Below are positions 26,225 through 35,037 of a DNA stretch of 46,432 nucleotides, piece by piece. The translations under genes were made by a program, and so were the position numbers. Each line of letters starts with the position of its first letter. The first letter of the stretch is position 1. This stretch comes from an uncultured Christensenella sp. GTDB lineage: Bacteria; Bacillota; Clostridia; Christensenellales; Borkfalkiaceae. Under the pieces are notes generated by a model. The model did not search any database, was not told the DNA's origin, and saw only the letters and a list, made by a program, of their open reading frames with translations. The DNA is taken from positions 1 through 46,432 of the forward strand of contig CAJUCM010000013.1 in the NCBI GenBank assembly GCA_910585235.1, given 5' to 3'.

Positions 26225-28007
26225 TCTGTACTATCAGGACGAGTTCGTCAAAGAAACGTTTAATGTCAGAATGTTCGGAAGGCTTTTGAAAAGCGCCGCA
26301 AAGCATAAGGGAATGTTCTTCGGGAGCATTGCCGTGGAACTTCTTACGAGCGCCGTCTCTTTTGTTCCGAGCATATTATATGCGATCATTCTCGGAGCGA
26401 TCTTTCCCGACGGCGGAGTGCTTTCCCACAATTGGATGCTTGTGGTCGGTCTTGGCGCGGGCGGGGTCTTTCTTTCCCAGCTTGCTTTTCAGGCGGGGCT
26501 CTATCTTGAAAATATGTTGCCCGCACGCTTCGGGCACCTCTTTTGCAGCGAGTTGCGCGCGGAAGTGTTCAATCACCTGACCGTGCTTTCGTTCCGATAT
26601 TTCGATACCCATTCTACGGGAAAGATCCTCGTCAGAGTGACCAACTATGTCGATGAGATCGCACAGCTCTTCGGCACGCTGTTTTATTACATTCTTTATT
26701 GCGTGGGAGCGCTCGTTGCGGGGATCGTCTGGATGCTCGTTCTCGATTGGCGGATCGGCGGCGTCCTGCTCTTGGGATTGATCCCGTTTGTGGTCGGAAT
26801 GTTTTTTCTGAGCCGCGCCATTCATCACCGCGCGGGGCGCGACCGCAATAAAAATTCCAATTATACGGCGTTTGCGGCGGAGAATATCGGCGGAGTGGAA
26901 GTCGTGCAGGCGTACGGGCGCGGAAAGCTCAACGGCGAGATCGCGGAGGGTCTTTTTAACGATTATACGCAGGCGTTTATGCATACGACGCGAGTGCGGG
27001 AAGCGTTCTTTCCGCTGGCGCACGGCTTTGCTTCGTCCGTTCTGACGCTCGTCGTGTACGGCGTCGCGCTTGCCGTGATTATGACGGGCTGGGGCGGGGC
27101 GCTCACCCTTCCCACGGTGGTGGCGATCGGTTCGGCGCTCTCTACCGTGACCGATAATCTGGGCAATCTGTGCAATGAAATTTCGAGCGCGTTCACGCTC
27201 ACGACCAACCTCGAACGGGTGTACGATACGCTCGAAACGCCTGTGGAAGTGCATGACGAAGAGGGCGCAGTCCCGCTTTCGGATTGCCGCGGAGACGTGG
27301 CGTTCGACGGCGTGAATTTTTCTTATGTGGAAGGCGTACCCGTTCTCAAAGATTTTACGCTCGAAGCAAAGGCGGGGCAGACGGTTGCGATCGTAGGCGC
27401 GACGGGATCGGGCAAGACGACGATCGTCAATCTATTGAGCCGTTTTTACGATATTCAATCGGGCGCGGTGCGGATCGACGGCAAAAATATCCGCTCGTTC
27501 ACCCTCGATTCCCTGCGCGGAAGCGTTGGCGCAATGATGCAGGATACCTATATTTTCAGCGGTTCGGTTCTCGACAATATCCGCTTTGCGCGCCCCGACG
27601 CAACGGACGAGGAATGTATTTCGGCGGCAAAGGCGGCTTGCGCGGACGGGTTTATATCCCGTTTGCCCGAAGGGTACGAAACGAAGATTTCGGAAAGCTA
27701 CGCGCTTTCGGGCGGAGAGCGCCAGCTGTTGAGTTTTGCCCGTCTGATCCTTGCCGATCCTAAAATTATCGTGCTTGACGAGGCGACGAGCCATATCGAT
27801 ACGCAGACGGAGCTGGAAGTGCAAAAGAGCTTAAAAACGTTGCTTGCGGGCAGAACGAGTTTTGTGATCGCGCACAGACTTTCCACTATCCGCGGGGCGG
27901 ATAAGATCATTTTTATCAAGGACGGCGCGGTTGCCGAAGAGGGTACGCACGAAGAGCTTATTGCGCGCGGCGGATATTACGCAAAGATGATCCACGCCGC
28001 CGTATAG
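26214..28007 (+). CDS. ABC exporter half-transporter, catalytically complete subunit
   Basis: A 597-residue partner of the preceding protein: membrane domain at ~25-330, then a nucleotide-binding domain with Walker A GATGSGKT (395-402), signature LSGGE (498-502) and Walker B LDE (521-523) with the canonical catalytic Glu523. A switch histidine follows in IAHRLS. Together the pair should form a heterodimeric exporter with one consensus and one degenerate site. The start overlaps the upstream gene by 11 nt, so expression is coupled. A terminator follows its stop within ~10 nt. Confidence 0.92.
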   Translation: MKNNLYYQDEFVKETFNVRMFGRLLKSAAKHKGMFFGSIAVELLTSAVSFVPSILYAIILGAIFPDGGVLSHNWMLVVGLGAGGVFLSQLAFQAGLYLENMLPARFGHLFCSELRAEVFNHLTVLSFRYFDTHSTGKILVRVTNYVDEIAQLFGTLFYYILYCVGALVAGIVWMLVLDWRIGGVLLLGLIPFVVGMFFLSRAIHHRAGRDRNKNSNYTAFAAENIGGVEVVQAYGRGKLNGEIAEGLFNDYTQAFMHTTRVREAFFPLAHGFASSVLTLVVYGVALAVIMTGWGGALTLPTVVAIGSALSTVTDNLGNLCNEISSAFTLTTNLERVYDTLETPVEVHDEEGAVPLSDCRGDVAFDGVNFSYVEGVPVLKDFTLEAKAGQTVAIVGATGSGKTTIVNLLSRFYDIQSGAVRIDGKNIRSFTLDSLRGSVGAMMQDTYIFSGSVLDNIRFARPDATDEECISAAKAACADGFISRLPEGYETKISESYALSGGERQLLSFARLILADPKIIVLDEATSHIDTQTELEVQKSLKTLLAGRTSFVIAHRLSTIRGADKIIFIKDGAVAEEGTHEELIARGGYYAKMIHAAV

Positions 28008-28012
28008 AACGG

Positions 28013-28047
28013 AAAAACGGCTGTTTATGCGAACGGCTGTTTTTTTA
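28013..28047 (+). terminator. Intrinsic terminator after the ABC exporter
   Basis: A 10-bp stem including three G-U wobbles (28017-28026/28031-28040) with loop ATGC, flanked by an A run and a T7 tract (28041 on). The wobbles make it look like a direct repeat of ACGGCTGT on the DNA. Confidence 0.7.
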
Positions 28048-28069
28048 TAAAAAATTTTCGGCAAAGGTG

Positions 28070-28098
28070 TTGTAAGTACGGAGCGTTTATGGTATGAT
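28070..28098 (+). promoter_or_regulatory. helD promoter, leaderless type
   Basis: TTGTAA (28070-28075), 17 nt, TATGAT (28093-28098) with an extended -10 TGG just before it. Only 8 nt lie between the -10 box and the ATG at 28107, so the mRNA has practically no leader. Confidence 0.7.
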
Positions 28099-28106
28099 AT
28101 AGAATT

Positions 28107-30485
28107 ATGGAAGAGAAGTCGCTCGCACTCTTGAAGAAAAAGCTCGAATCGCGCAAAAAAGACGGGAAACAGTGGTATCTCGATCTTTTGGATCGGGAAA
28201 AACAGACGGAGTGCGAGAAAGATCATCTCGCGGCGGTTCTTCTCATGCTGAAAGTTCGCTATGTGAGAGCGTATCTGAAAAAGATCGAAAAGGCGAAAGC
28301 GGAGCGGGACGAAATTTTAAGCGAAAAGGATTACACCGCGGAAAGTTACCGCGCGCTTATCGCAAAGAATGCGGAGATCGCCGCCGAGACGAAAAAGCTC
28401 AACGCTTTTCAGTGTTTCTTTTCCGAACCGTATTTTGCCCGTATGGACGTTATCGACGATAAAGAGGGCTATAACGCCTATTATATCGGCAAGAAAGGGG
28501 ATCTGAACCTTGCGATCGTCGATTGGCGCGCTCCGCTTGCCGTCCGCTATTATCAGAAGAGCCGCGTCACGTTTTCGATCAATGAATACGATTACCGCAC
28601 GGTCTTGCGCCGCGCGCTCTATGTAAAAAACGGGAAGTTGCTCGATTTCAAAAACGAATATCTCTCCGTCAAGGACGTGCTCTCCGAAGAGGAGATCGCG
28701 GGGCGCGACGACGAGATCCTATTCGATCCCTATCTTCGTAGTATCATAGCAAGCAGAAAGGACGATACAGGCATTCGGGATATTATCCGCACCATTCAGG
28801 AACAGCAGTTTGAGATTATCACCCGTCCCGAACGGGAGAGCTTTGTGTTGCAGGGCTGTGCGGGAAGCGGAAAAACGATGATCCTTTTGCACCGTCTGAG
28901 CTATCTCATGTATAACAACGAGAAGCTCGCTCCGCGCGATGTTCTCGTCATTACGCCATCCGATTCCTTTAACGACTTTATCGACGAGCTTGCAAGAACG
29001 CTCGAACTCGGACTTGTCAAAACCGTCACGCTGAAAGATTATTACGCCCGCGTGCTTAAAAACGAGGGGATCGATCTTGACGGTAAGCTGAAAGCGGAGG
29101 CGGGGGAAGAGACGGAGGAATATTTAAGTTATCTTTATTCGGAAAATTTCGTAAAGGACGTCGCTAAAAAAATCGGTAAACTCTACGGAGATATTTACGG
29201 ACTATTTATGGGGCGGGAATGCAGGGAAGTTGCGGCGCGCGTTCTCGAAGATTGCAGACGGCGTTCCGAACGGTATGTAAAGATCAAGAATGCTTCCATG
29301 CGCGTTCGCCGCGCCGTCCTCGGTGAAATCAAGGAACGGGAGGGCGGAGGATTCGGTTACACCAAACCCTTCCGCGCACTTATGAGCGCTTTTTCCGACG
29401 TGGAAGATTTTCTTGTGATGACGCTGAACGAAGAGGAGAAAACGCCCGATTACTTCTTCCGTCAGTTTATGTGTTTTTATAAGAGCGCGCGCCTCGTTCA
29501 TCTGAATGCGGAAAAAATATTCCGCCGCGCCGTCGGCGATCTCGATACGCTTTCCGCCGTGATCGAACGGGAAATCGCCGATTTAAGGCGCTACCGTATC
29601 CGCCGCGCGGAGGGGGAGATATACACATATTTAAGCAGGATCGAAAAGAGAGAGGAATTGATCGCTGAAATTCAGTCGGCAAAAAAGATTGTTGAAGAGA
29701 TGATTTGCGGTATCGACCTCTTTTCGGAGTTCTTCTCCGTCGTCCGTTTTACGCGTGCGTGCGCGGGACTCGGAAAATGCGAGAGCGGAGCGGATATTGT
29801 GCGTTGGCTCTACCGTGAAACAGTCAAGGGTTATAAAAAGAAATACGGCGTGAAAGGACTGTGCCTTTCAGACGGCTATGCGCTCTGTCAGCTTCTTGCG
29901 GCAACGGGACGAAAACTTACGCCGCGTTACGGACTTGTGTTTATCGACGAGGGTCAGGATATTTCCGTCTCGGAATACAAATTTCTCAAATATATCAATC
30001 CGGATGCGGTGTTCAACGTTTTCGGCGATCTCAAACAGAATATCACGCCCTGGCGTGGCGTAAAGCGTTGGGACGAAGTGGAACAAACCGAGTACCGTTT
30101 AGACCGGAATTACCGCAACACCAACGAGATCGTAGAGTTTGTATGCGGCGAAGTCGGTACGGAGATGACGCCGATCGGGCTTCACGGCGAAGCCGTCGGG
30201 GTGTGCGGGATCAGAAAGCTGAATGCGTTTTTTAAGGATAAGCAGGGGCTGAAAGCCGTGATCGCAAAAGAGGAATATCTTCCGCTCTTTGAAAAGCGGG
30301 GCTATGCCGTATTGAAAAAGAACGGTAAAATTTCTAAAACAAGCGTCAACGTTATGAGCGTTTACGAGAGCAAGGGACTTGAATTTTCCGCCGTCGCCGT
30401 CTATCCGGAGGGCATGACGGATAACGAAAAATATATCGCCTGCACCCGTGCGCTGAAAGATTTGACGATAATTAACAAAATATAA
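28107..30485 (+). CDS. helD: HelD-like RNA polymerase recycling ATPase (UvrD-like superfamily 1)
   Basis: A 792-residue superfamily 1 ATPase. The N-terminal ~90 residues are highly charged and helical, consistent with the HelD coiled-coil arm that enters RNA polymerase. The following YIGKKGDLNLAIVDWRAPLA region is typical of HelD. Walker A is GCAGSGKT (250-257) and Walker B is FIDEGQD (612-618). Motifs LDRNYRNTNEIVEF and NVMSVYESKGLEFSAVAVYP near the C-terminus match UvrD/Rep motifs IV-VI. HelD proteins release stalled RNA polymerase from DNA and nucleic acid; some give rifamycin tolerance. The NatAB genes follow 10 nt downstream, so it is likely the first gene of that operon. Confidence 0.85.
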   Translation: MEEKSLALLKKKLESRKKDGKQWYLDLLDREKQTECEKDHLAAVLLMLKVRYVRAYLKKIEKAKAERDEILSEKDYTAESYRALIAKNAEIAAETKKLNAFQCFFSEPYFARMDVIDDKEGYNAYYIGKKGDLNLAIVDWRAPLAVRYYQKSRVTFSINEYDYRTVLRRALYVKNGKLLDFKNEYLSVKDVLSEEEIAGRDDEILFDPYLRSIIASRKDDTGIRDIIRTIQEQQFEIITRPERESFVLQGCAGSGKTMILLHRLSYLMYNNEKLAPRDVLVITPSDSFNDFIDELARTLELGLVKTVTLKDYYARVLKNEGIDLDGKLKAEAGEETEEYLSYLYSENFVKDVAKKIGKLYGDIYGLFMGRECREVAARVLEDCRRRSERYVKIKNASMRVRRAVLGEIKEREGGGFGYTKPFRALMSAFSDVEDFLVMTLNEEEKTPDYFFRQFMCFYKSARLVHLNAEKIFRRAVGDLDTLSAVIEREIADLRRYRIRRAEGEIYTYLSRIEKREELIAEIQSAKKIVEEMICGIDLFSEFFSVVRFTRACAGLGKCESGADIVRWLYRETVKGYKKKYGVKGLCLSDGYALCQLLAATGRKLTPRYGLVFIDEGQDISVSEYKFLKYINPDAVFNVFGDLKQNITPWRGVKRWDEVEQTEYRLDRNYRNTNEIVEFVCGEVGTEMTPIGLHGEAVGVCGIRKLNAFFKDKQGLKAVIAKEEYLPLFEKRGYAVLKKNGKISKTSVNVMSVYESKGLEFSAVAVYPEGMTDNEKYIACTRALKDLTIINKI

Positions 30486-30495
30486 GGAGAAAAAA

Positions 30496-31296
30496 ATGAC
30501 AACGCCATTTGAAGAATTGGGCGACGAGATCGTGAGAGCGTCGGAACTGAAAAAATCTTTTCCGCTCTCCCGCAAACAGCGCAAAATCGAAAAGACGGAC
30601 GCCGCCCGTAAAACTGCGGTAAACGGGCTTTCCTTTTCAGCGCGGAAAGGGGAAATTTACGGACTTTTGGGACCGAACGGCGCGGGGAAAACGACTACTT
30701 TGCGGATGCTTTCCACGCTCATCAAGCCCGACGGCGGAGACGCGCTCGTGTGCGGGCATTCGATCGTGAAAGAACCGGAAAAGGTGCGCGATAAAATCGG
30801 TTTTATGACGGGGGAATTGAAACTCGAAGGATTCTTTACGCCCGACTACCTCTTCGACTTTTTCGGCGCCATGCACGGCGTGGAAAAAAACGTTTTGCAG
30901 GAACGCAAAAAAACGCTGTTCGAGCGGTTCGGGATCGATAAGTTTGCACAGGTGCGCGTTAAAGATCTATCGACGGGAATGTTGCAAAAAGTATCGCTCG
31001 TCGTATCGATCGTACACGATCCCGAAGTCGTCATTTTTGACGAGCCGACCAATGGGCTCGATATTCTGACGGCAAAGGTCGTGACCGACTTTTTGGGAGA
31101 GCTGAAAGAAATGAAGAAGAGCATTCTTTTATCGACGCATATTTTTTCCCTCGTTGAAAAACTTTGCGACAGGGTCGGGATTGTCATCGACGGAAAAATG
31201 GCGCTCGAAGGAACGCTGAAAGACGTATGCGGAGAGGGGACGCTCGAAGATAAATTCTTTGCGCTCTACCTTGAAATGAAGGGGGTAAGGCAATGA
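30496..31296 (+). CDS. natA: NatA-type ABC transporter ATP-binding protein
   Basis: A 266-residue ATPase subunit: Walker A GPNGAGKTTT (~residues 59-68), a degenerate signature LSTGM (~158), Walker B VVIFDEPTNGLD, and the switch histidine in LLSTHIF. Between the first strand and Walker A is a basic insertion (SRKQRKIEKTDAARKT) seen in NatA-like proteins. It starts after AAGGAG at normal spacing, 10 nt past helD, and its stop overlaps the permease start (ATGA). NatAB pairs export Na+ or small toxic compounds; the substrate here is unproven. Confidence 0.88.
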   Translation: MTTPFEELGDEIVRASELKKSFPLSRKQRKIEKTDAARKTAVNGLSFSARKGEIYGLLGPNGAGKTTTLRMLSTLIKPDGGDALVCGHSIVKEPEKVRDKIGFMTGELKLEGFFTPDYLFDFFGAMHGVEKNVLQERKKTLFERFGIDKFAQVRVKDLSTGMLQKVSLVVSIVHDPEVVIFDEPTNGLDILTAKVVTDFLGELKEMKKSILLSTHIFSLVEKLCDRVGIVIDGKMALEGTLKDVCGEGTLEDKFFALYLEMKGVRQ

Positions 31297-32450
31297 AACT
31301 TCTTGCACTCATGAAAAAAGAGTTTTTGCGTTTTTTCCGCGATCCGCGGTTGATCGTCACCATGCTTTTGCCGGGCATTCTGATTTACGTTATCTATTCG
31401 CTCATGGGATCGTTTATGAACGAAGAGCCGAAGTATGAGTTCAAGGTCCTGCTTTCGGGGGATTCCGCGGTGGTCGCGCAGGCGGAGACAGCCATCGGGG
31501 TGTTGGAGAACATGACGGTCGAATTTGAAAAGACGGACGATGCGCAAACTGCCAAAGACAAGGTGAAAAACGAGGAGGCGACGGCGTTCGTCGTATTCTC
31601 GCCCGACTTTGACGAAAAGGTCGCCGCCTACGATCCCGCAAGCGATGAGAAAGCGCCCTTTGTGGAAATTTATTACCGTTCGGGCGACGGGGCGAGCGCG
31701 GCGTTCTACAATCTCTTTGTCGGCATTCTCGACGTCTATGAGGAAGGGCTTGCGAATAAATTCGACGTTCTTTCGGGCGGGGAATATGATTTTTCGGATG
31801 CGCAGGACATGGCTGTCAACGTTATGAGCGGACTTCTGCCCTTCCTTGTGGTGATCATGATTTTCTCGTCCTGCATGAGCGTGACGCTTGAATCGGTCGC
31901 GGGCGAAAAGGAGCGGGGAACGCTTGCAACGATTTTAGTGACGAGCGCGAAGCGTTCGCATATCGCTATGGGTAAAATTATTCCGCTCTCCTGCATTTCT
32001 GCGATCGGCGCGGCGTCGAGCTTTTTGGGGATCGCGCTCTCCATGCCCAAGCTCATGGGAACGTCGCTCGGCGTGCTGGGCGGATATTCGTTTTTGAGTT
32101 ATTTCATGATATTCCTTTTGATTGTGGGGATCGTGCCGCTCATCGTATCTCTTATCTCGGTGGTTTCTACGCTGTCGCGCACCGTCAAAGAGGCGTCGGC
32201 ATATACGAGCATCGTCATGATTTTGTCGATGGTGCTCTCGATCGCGGTCAATTTCATTTCAGGGATCGGGAACTGGGTCGTTGCGATCCCGCTTCTCAAC
32301 GCGGTCGTCGCCATGAATCAGGTGTTTACGCATACCGCGTCCGTGTGGTTGCCGTTTACGGCGTTTGCGATCAATCTCGTCTATACCGCGCTTTTGGTAT
32401 TTGCGATCGCCAAAATGCTGTCAAGCGAGCGCATTATGTTCGGAAAGTAA
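31293..32450 (+). CDS. natB: NatB-type ABC-2 permease
   Basis: A 385-residue ABC-2 permease. One transmembrane helix near residues 20-40 is followed by a large extracytoplasmic region (~45-175) and then about five membrane segments. The motif ESVAGEKERGTLATILVTSAKR matches the conserved cytoplasmic elbow of NatB/ABC-2 permeases. ATGA overlap with natA ensures equal synthesis. With NatA it forms a complete exporter. No terminator is visible behind it; the next gene has its own promoter starting 11 nt downstream. Confidence 0.87.
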   Translation: MKLLALMKKEFLRFFRDPRLIVTMLLPGILIYVIYSLMGSFMNEEPKYEFKVLLSGDSAVVAQAETAIGVLENMTVEFEKTDDAQTAKDKVKNEEATAFVVFSPDFDEKVAAYDPASDEKAPFVEIYYRSGDGASAAFYNLFVGILDVYEEGLANKFDVLSGGEYDFSDAQDMAVNVMSGLLPFLVVIMIFSSCMSVTLESVAGEKERGTLATILVTSAKRSHIAMGKIIPLSCISAIGAASSFLGIALSMPKLMGTSLGVLGGYSFLSYFMIFLLIVGIVPLIVSLISVVSTLSRTVKEASAYTSIVMILSMVLSIAVNFISGIGNWVVAIPLLNAVVAMNQVFTHTASVWLPFTAFAINLVYTALLVFAIAKMLSSERIMFGK

Positions 32451-32460
32451 AAAAAATATG

Positions 32461-32489
32461 TTGACTTGATTCGCAAGTTTTGCTATAAT
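32461..32489 (+). promoter_or_regulatory. Promoter of the M24 peptidase-efp unit, leaderless type
   Basis: TTGACT (32461-32466), 17 nt, TATAAT (32484-32489) with an extended -10 TG at 32481-32482. The ATG at 32496 sits exactly at the expected transcription start; another ATG at 32490 directly abuts the -10 box and would not be fully transcribed. Confidence 0.8.
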
Positions 32490-32495
32490 ATGGAT

Positions 32496-33551
32496 ATGTT
32501 GGCGGAAAGTTTACGCAAAATATACGAAGAGAGCAACGTTGACGCGCTGTTTATCGAACAGGATTTTTTAAGGGCGTATCTTACGGGATTCTCTTCGACG
32601 GACGGATTTGTCGTTCTCAATCGGGATTTCTGTACGCTCGTCGTCGATTCCCGCTATTTCGAGGCGGCGGAAAAGGCGCTCAAAGGCGGAATGATCTGCG
32701 TCGTCGAGGGGAGTTATAAAACGGCGCTCGAACTTTTGCAGGGCAAAAAGACGCTCGGCGTTGCCTATCCGTTCACGACGGCGGCGCGCTATCTTGCGCT
32801 CTCGGAAGCGGGCTTTTCCCTTTCCGACTGTATGCCTGCGCTGAAAAAGGCGATGCTCTTCAAGAGCGAAGCGGAAATTTCACTCATTCGGAAAGCGTGC
32901 GAAATCGCCGAGGACGCACTCCTTGCGCTTCTTCCCGAACTCAAAGAGGGGATGAAGGAAAAGGATGTCGCGGGACTTTTGGAATATAAAATGCGTTTGT
33001 TGGGCGCGAGCGGTACTTCGTTCGATACGATCGTCGCATTCGGGGAAAACGGAAGCGTTCCCCATCACGAGACGGGGGACAGAAAACTCAGTTTCGGCGA
33101 CCCCGTTTTGATCGACTTCGGCTGTAAGTTCGGCGGATACTGTTCGGACTGCACGCGGACGTTTCTGTTCGGAGACGACAAAAAGCACGGAGATTTCAAA
33201 GAAATTTATGCGCACGTTCTTGCGGCGCACGAGCTTGTCAAGGAAAAACTCGTCGCGGGCATGACGGGAAGAGAGGGCGACGCGATTGCGCGGAACTATC
33301 TTGAAAGCAAGGGCTTGGGCAAGTACTTTACGCACTCCTTGGGTCACGGGATCGGGTTGCAGATTCACGAATATCCGACCCTCTCTCCGCGCGGAGAGGA
33401 TAAAATCGAAAACGGAATGGTGTTTTCGGACGAGCCTGGGGTATATCTTGCGGGCAAACTCGGCGTGAGGATCGAGGACAGCGTGACGATGAAAGACGGA
33501 AAAGTCGTTTCTTTCATGAACAAGACGGAAAGAAACCTTGTTATTTTGTAA
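32496..33551 (+). CDS. M24-family Xaa-Pro aminopeptidase
   Basis: A 351-residue cytoplasmic metallopeptidase with the creatinase-like N-terminal domain (~1-125) and the pita-bread catalytic domain. All five metal ligands can be placed: D207 (IDFG), D218 (CSDCTRTF), H284 (LGHGIGL), E313 (DEPGVY) and E327 (RIEDSV). It removes N-terminal residues preceding proline. The start is chosen from the promoter geometry. It lies 20 nt upstream of efp; a pepP-like gene beside efp is a frequent arrangement in Bacillota, where both deal with proline-rich sequences. Only the efp start has a normal ribosome binding site. Confidence 0.9.
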   Translation: MLAESLRKIYEESNVDALFIEQDFLRAYLTGFSSTDGFVVLNRDFCTLVVDSRYFEAAEKALKGGMICVVEGSYKTALELLQGKKTLGVAYPFTTAARYLALSEAGFSLSDCMPALKKAMLFKSEAEISLIRKACEIAEDALLALLPELKEGMKEKDVAGLLEYKMRLLGASGTSFDTIVAFGENGSVPHHETGDRKLSFGDPVLIDFGCKFGGYCSDCTRTFLFGDDKKHGDFKEIYAHVLAAHELVKEKLVAGMTGREGDAIARNYLESKGLGKYFTHSLGHGIGLQIHEYPTLSPRGEDKIENGMVFSDEPGVYLAGKLGVRIEDSVTMKDGKVVSFMNKTERNLVIL

Positions 33552-33571
33552 TTTTTAAGGAGATAAAAAAT

Positions 33572-34138
33572 ATGGCACAAATCATGGCAGGCGACATCAG
33601 AAAGGGTTCGACGTTTGAATATAAGAGCGGCGTTTATACGGTGACGGAATTTCAGCATGTCAAGCCGGGAAAAGGCGCGGCGTTCGTCCGCACTACGCTG
33701 AAAAACGTCGTGACGGGACAAGTCCTTTCGGACGAAACCTTTAACCCTACGACCAAGCTCGAAACCGCACAGGTGGAGACGAAGAAGATGACCTATTCCT
33801 ATAACGACGGAGAGTTCTACTACTTCATGGACCCCGTGACGTTCGATATGATCCCGCTCAACTTCTCGCAGGTTGAAGAAGCGCTCAAATATATCAAAGA
33901 GAACGACACCGTCACCGTCAAATCGCTGAACGAAGTTCCTTTCTCGGTGGAGCCCGAAAACTTTGTGGAACTTAAAGTCATCGAGGCGGAACCCGGCGTC
34001 AAGGGCAACACCGCGACCAACGTAACGAAGGCGGCAAAGGTGGAGACGGGCGCGACGTTCCAGGTTCCCATGTTCGTCAACGAAGGGGATACGATCCGTA
34101 TCGACACCCGCACGGGCGAGTATATGTCGAGAGTATAA
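33572..34138 (+). CDS. efp: Translation elongation factor P
   Basis: A 188-residue full-length EF-P. The KOW-like N-terminal domain carries the loop HVKPGKGAAFVR, with K34 at the position that is modified in many bacteria. The C-terminal OB domain ends in the conserved GDTIRIDTRTGEYMSRV. It relieves ribosome stalling at polyproline stretches, entering at the E site to stimulate peptide bond formation. AAGGAG lies 9 nt before the ATG. No EpmA/EpmB-type or other modification gene is visible nearby. An intrinsic terminator follows. Confidence 0.97.
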   Translation: MAQIMAGDIRKGSTFEYKSGVYTVTEFQHVKPGKGAAFVRTTLKNVVTGQVLSDETFNPTTKLETAQVETKKMTYSYNDGEFYYFMDPVTFDMIPLNFSQVEEALKYIKENDTVTVKSLNEVPFSVEPENFVELKVIEAEPGVKGNTATNVTKAAKVETGATFQVPMFVNEGDTIRIDTRTGEYMSRV

Positions 34139-34158
34139 TCCGTTTACTTGTCTTAGGC

Positions 34159-34197
34159 AAAGGATTCTTCGTGCGCGAAAGCGGAGAATCCTTTTTT
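34159..34197 (+). terminator. Intrinsic terminator after efp
   Basis: A 10-bp stem AAAGGATTCT/AGAATCCTTT (34159-34168/34185-34194), with a further small CGC-GAAA-GCG hairpin in its loop, runs directly into a T6 tract (34192-34197). The ribosome binding site of the next gene follows within 2 nt, so the next gene must rely on read-through or an undetected promoter. Confidence 0.8.
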
Positions 34198-34209
34198 CAA
34201 AGGAGAAAT

Positions 34210-35037
34210 ATGGAAGTCGTCTATCTGGGAACGGGTGCGGCGGAGGGGATCCCCGCCGTGTTTTGCGGGTGTGAATTCTGTAAACGTGCGCGGGCGGGCA
34301 AAGAACGGGTCCGTTCCCGTTCGCAGGTTCTGATCGACGGGGAACTCTCGATCGATTTTCCTCCCGACGCGTTTTATCACGGCGCCATGTTCGGCGTGGA
34401 GCCGGATAAGATCAAGTACCTGCTCGTGACGCATTCGCATATGGACCATTTCTATGCGCACGACTTTATCCTGCGCGGGTATAAGTATGCGCGGGAACTC
34501 GGCGTTCTCGATATTTTCGGAAACGCCGAAACGCTCGAAGTATTCAAAGAATGCACGCGGAGGGAGATGAGAGAGGACGTGCGTTCTCTCATCCGTCTGC
34601 ACGAATTGAATGCGTTTGAACCCGTAATGTTCGGGGATTGGCGCGCGGTTCCGCTCAAAGCGCAACATACTTCCGAGAATCCGTTCGTCTTTTTTCTCGA
34701 AAAGGGCGGGAAGCGCATTTTGCACCTGACGGATTCGGGAATGATTCCCGAAGAAGATTTTGCGTTCCTCGAAAAAGAGGGAAAGCAAATCGACCTTATT
34801 ACGTTTGACTGTACCTTTATTTACGAGCCGGTGTCTATGCGGGCGCGCCACATGGGCATTTCCGAGAATAAAAAAATCTATGAGCGGTTGCTGTCCGCAG
34901 GGCTGATCGGCAAAGATACCCAAGCGGTACTCACGCACTTTTCGCACAATTCCGCGCCTTCGCAGGATAAACTGAAAAAGGCGGAGAGGGAATTCGGCGC
35001 GGTCGCGGCGTTCGACGGCATGAAGATCGTTCTATGA
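34210..35037 (+). CDS. MBL-fold metal-dependent hydrolase, PhnP-like
   Basis: A 275-residue metallo-beta-lactamase-fold protein. The metal motif HSHMDH is at about residues 77-82. The N-terminal GTGAAEGIPAVFCGCEFC with paired cysteines resembles PhnP-like phosphodiesterases, which hydrolyse cyclic ribose phosphates and carry a structural zinc. Further ligands are likely in LTDSG and the late LTHFSHNSAP. ATG 34210 is chosen because AAAGGAG sits 34199-34205; an upstream in-frame start at 34171 falls inside the terminator. No phn genes are nearby, so phosphonate catabolism is not implied. It overlaps the HAD gene by ATGA. Confidence 0.8.
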   Translation: MEVVYLGTGAAEGIPAVFCGCEFCKRARAGKERVRSRSQVLIDGELSIDFPPDAFYHGAMFGVEPDKIKYLLVTHSHMDHFYAHDFILRGYKYARELGVLDIFGNAETLEVFKECTRREMREDVRSLIRLHELNAFEPVMFGDWRAVPLKAQHTSENPFVFFLEKGGKRILHLTDSGMIPEEDFAFLEKEGKQIDLITFDCTFIYEPVSMRARHMGISENKKIYERLLSAGLIGKDTQAVLTHFSHNSAPSQDKLKKAEREFGAVAAFDGMKIVL

